A DNA stretch of 27,019 bases from CAYYKD01 sp964471825 (GTDB lineage Bacteria > Spirochaetota > GWE2-31-10 > CAYYKD01): positions 1 through 27,019 of the forward strand of contig CAYYKD010000043.1 in assembly GCA_964471825.1 (NCBI GenBank), given 5' to 3'. Of this stretch, positions 24,628-27,019 are shown one piece after another (position 1 is the first letter of the stretch; every line of letters begins with the position of its first letter). The translations under genes and the position numbers were made by a program. Below the pieces are notes generated by a model. The model was not told the DNA's origin. It was given only the letters and a program-made list of their open reading frames with translations, and did not search any database.

Positions 24628-26853
24628 TTAATTCGGCAGACTATACTTGGCGTTTTTACATGCGCCTGTCTTAATTATTTTTTTTAAAAAAACAAACTGA
24701 GAAACATATTGTCTGATACTAGATTCTTTCACTTTTAAATCACTTGCTTGAAACTTTTGAATAATCTGCTGCATAGTTACGCAAGTAGAACTTATAAATA
24801 AATTAGTAAAAAGATGCTCATATTTTTCCCATCTTTCGATTATTTCTCCGTTATTTAATTTTATTATGTTATTTTTACCTTTTACTGTTGTTTTATACCC
24901 ATCAAGTATTTCAATAACTTGGTCTTTTGTAAAAGCTTGACTCTCAATAATTGTTGATAAAACTTTATCAAGTTGTCTCGTATTGCCTTTCCATTCAAAA
25001 TTATATAGTGTATTAAGAGCTTCTTCTGATAAATACTGTAAATCATTTTTTTCTATTGATCTACCTTTTATTAATGCTTCAATGTCATCCTTCCTATCAC
25101 ATAAAGATGGCATTGCAATATGAAGATCCATTCGAAAAATAAAGGGTCCAAATCGGTCAGAAAGATCTGTACCTGTAAATATTATTTTGTTTTCCACATT
25201 TGAATATTGACCTATTGTATTGTTTGCAGCAAGATAGGTTTTATCTGTCAAAAGAGGAAGAAAAAAGTCCAGTTTTACCTGGCTAAACGACTGTACCTCT
25301 TGAATGATAATAATTAGATTTTTATTGTAAAAATAACCGTCTCTTACTGCAACGCCGGTAAACTCTTTGTCCTTAACCCCTGTAAACAGTTTAGGAAAAT
25401 ACTCGTCACTATATGAATTGGGATTAATTATAACATATGTCTTATCTAAATGATTAGCTATGTTCTTAGCCAACTGATCTTTTCCTGAACCCGTCACCCC
25501 TTCGATCAGTATAAACTGAAGATTATTAACTCTATCAGTAAGTTTTCTTACTATTTGTTTAATCACATCACTCTTGTAATAAAAGTCCTTGCCAAATTTA
25601 TAGATACCTTGAGCACCCATAGAAAAAAATGGCTTTTCGATATGCCGGATTTTCATATCACTTAGGTTGATTTTTGTCCTGCATGGAATAAGAATCTTAC
25701 ACTTTCCTTCAAATAACAGCTCGAAGAACTCTTGATAATCCGCTAACTTTTCTCTATCAACAAAAATTTTATTATTTCTTTGTTCTGCGATCATTTCGAC
25801 ACCAAAAGCCCTTAGTACAACTATAGACTCTGGTGACAACAAATTTTTAGTTATTAGTTCATCAATAAATTTAACTGCCCCCCACAATCCCATCTGACGA
25901 TTAGTAAAAGATAGTTTTTTCGGTATAATAGTCTTAACATCAGCTGATACATTTTTGAGTTCATTATTCATATAAAATTTGTCTTTACTCTCTCTTAGCG
26001 TATTAGTTTTAATATTTATAACTAATACATCAATTTTTTTTGTATATTGATTAATCAGGTTTTTGTCATACTCACTATCTGACACATAAACAATCGTTTT
26101 CTTACTTGCTTTAATTTCAAAACCTGTAGTTAGCTCCTCAGAAGAAGAGATAATCGAATGATATGCTATCTTTGGGGTAATGTATGAACATGGCTCATTA
26201 TTTGAAGGTTGCCAACTCAAACCAATTATCTTATCACTCTTATATATTGTTATATCTTTATTATGTTCTTTAATGTTTTCTAGCTCATATGTTGACAGCG
26301 TTGGAGGATGTCTCGACAGATCATAACTTGATTCTGTGCAAATAGATTCTTTAAAGATAGATTCATTAGCAAACAATTTTAATCCAGATGCATTTTGAAT
26401 TATCGGATTTAGATCCCTCGTTGTATCAAATTCATGAGCGTGTGAGATTAGAACATCTGTTACATCAGCAAGACTTATCCCAAGCTGTTTTAACCCGGCT
26501 TTAGTTCCTTTACCGGGGTCAATAATGATGAGTTTACCATCAGCTTTTATAACTACACCTCCGTGTCTTGGATAATGCCCATCAAACTCTTTTACTGCAC
26601 CATACTCTCCACCCATGGTACCAAGAAACAACAAAAAGTCATCGTTAGTCGATGTCATTTTTTTTGGTTTATTTTTTTGTTCATGAAAAAAATCATCTGC
26701 TTTCTTGCTATTTGCTATATGACTTTTGATTTTATCATGATTTCTTTTTATCTTTTCTATCTTTTGCTCAACAATTATTGATTTTTTCAATTCATCTGTT
26801 TGTTTTTCCAGTTCTTTAATTTGTATTAAAATGTTGTCCGTTTTGTTAGTCAT
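24628..26853 (-). CDS. MBL-fold protein fused to a divergent sigma-54 activator AAA+ domain
   Basis: The product is 741 aa. Residues 1-65 are coiled coil. About 70-315 form a metallo-beta-lactamase fold with His138-x-His140 (SHAHEFDTTRDLNP), His232 and Asp259; the usual Asp-His of HxHxDH is altered. About 405-640 is an AAA+ domain of the bacterial enhancer-binding type: Walker A EGVTGSGKD (451-459), a loop DKEFTGV where KGAFTGA is expected (495-501), Walker B IIIIQEV with Gln for Asp (Gln518-Glu519), and NTRQLDKVL near the end like the usual N-x-R-E-L. The C-terminus (about 675-741) is helical and perhaps a winged helix in place of the common Fis-type motif. It probably senses a ligand through the MBL domain and activates the sigma-54 promoters in this window. 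GGAG precedes the ATG. Confidence 0.88.
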   Translation of the reverse strand: MTNKTDNILIQIKELEKQTDELKKSIIVEQKIEKIKRNHDKIKSHIANSKKADDFFHEQKNKPKKMTSTNDDFLLFLGTMGGEYGAVKEFDGHYPRHGGVVIKADGKLIIIDPGKGTKAGLKQLGISLADVTDVLISHAHEFDTTRDLNPIIQNASGLKLFANESIFKESICTESSYDLSRHPPTLSTYELENIKEHNKDITIYKSDKIIGLSWQPSNNEPCSYITPKIAYHSIISSSEELTTGFEIKASKKTIVYVSDSEYDKNLINQYTKKIDVLVINIKTNTLRESKDKFYMNNELKNVSADVKTIIPKKLSFTNRQMGLWGAVKFIDELITKNLLSPESIVVLRAFGVEMIAEQRNNKIFVDREKLADYQEFFELLFEGKCKILIPCRTKINLSDMKIRHIEKPFFSMGAQGIYKFGKDFYYKSDVIKQIVRKLTDRVNNLQFILIEGVTGSGKDQLAKNIANHLDKTYVIINPNSYSDEYFPKLFTGVKDKEFTGVAVRDGYFYNKNLIIIIQEVQSFSQVKLDFFLPLLTDKTYLAANNTIGQYSNVENKIIFTGTDLSDRFGPFIFRMDLHIAMPSLCDRKDDIEALIKGRSIEKNDLQYLSEEALNTLYNFEWKGNTRQLDKVLSTIIESQAFTKDQVIEILDGYKTTVKGKNNIIKLNNGEIIERWEKYEHLFTNLFISSTCVTMQQIIQKFQASDLKVKESSIRQYVSQFVFLKKIIKTGACKNAKYSLPN

Positions 26854-27019
26854 AATTCACTCCAAAATAATAAACTTTATACCTACTAATAAGCGTTTGT
26901 AACATATAACTTATTTCTATATGATTTATAATTTATTACTTTTTTAATAATAAATAAAGTTAATAGAGCCTCTTGCAAAATTAGTTTTTGCATGAATTAA
27001 ATGGATAAATGCCTTAAAT
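26854..27019. other. Upstream region of the MBL-bEBP gene
   Basis: No sigma-54 motif is seen here on the minus strand, so the regulator gene is probably expressed from an ordinary promoter; a weak candidate is TTACAA with TATAAA 15 bases further on (about 26878-26905, minus strand). Near the window edge the segment TTGCAAAATTAGTTTTTGCA (about 26975-26994) is a short inverted repeat that resembles insertion-sequence ends, but nothing beyond it can be seen. Confidence 0.3.

Noticed and set aside
26975..26994. Insertion-sequence end at the window edge
   Set aside because: Resemblance to an IS end is only general and no transposase sequence is visible within the window, so it was not listed as a mobile element.

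Overview
The window is AT-rich DNA from a Gram-negative-type bacterium: it has lipoprotein signals, Sec signal peptides, a NarX/NarL-type two-component pair and sigma-54 promoters. A spirochaete or a similar AT-rich anaerobe would fit, but no rRNA or core phylogenetic marker is present, so the phylum stays open. A 10-base N run at 9373-9382 shows that this is scaffolded draft sequence.

Layout. (1) 1-5261, minus strand: two secreted proteins of unknown function, a DUF4382 lipoprotein, and a response regulator with its histidine kinase. (2) 5424-7046: two unrecognised genes that converge and overlap. (3) 7326-18970, plus strand: two tandem paralogous operons. Each starts with a sigma-54 (-24/-12) promoter and encodes a MoxR-like AAA+ ATPase, a DUF2201-type protein (HExxH metallopeptidase domain plus C-terminal vWA-like domain) and a ~255-aa protein of unknown function. 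Each then ends with different genes: a beta-propeller-like protein and a J-domain-like coiled-coil protein in operon 1, and an unrelated-looking 441-aa protein in operon 2. (4) 19141-21796, minus strand: a strong bidirectional terminator, a frameshifted lipoprotein gene and a small membrane protein. (5) 21848-23438: decayed DNA with a broken tyrosine recombinase, a second broken gene and paired inverted repeats, probably an old mobile element. (6) 23619-26853, minus strand: a 280-aa protein with its own sigma-54 promoter, and a 741-aa protein fusing a metallo-beta-lactamase fold to a divergent sigma-54-activator AAA+ domain and a C-terminal helical region.

How it may work together (inference): the 741-aa protein resembles a bacterial enhancer-binding protein with a ligand-sensing MBL domain in place of the usual receiver or GAF domain. 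Three convincing sigma-54 promoters, and one weaker one, all precede genes of the two AAA+/metallopeptidase modules or nearby unknown genes, while none was seen before the housekeeping-like genes. The region therefore looks like an inducible, possibly conflict- or stress-response island. An MBL-bEBP would sense a signal and switch on AAA+/protease-vWA machines with exchangeable partner proteins. The AAA+/vWA pairing is known from RavA-ViaA and from the vWA-MoxR-VMAP ternary systems. I do not recognise this specific combination (degenerate vWA, the ~255-aa third gene, the J-like protein, an MBL-bEBP and sigma-54 control).
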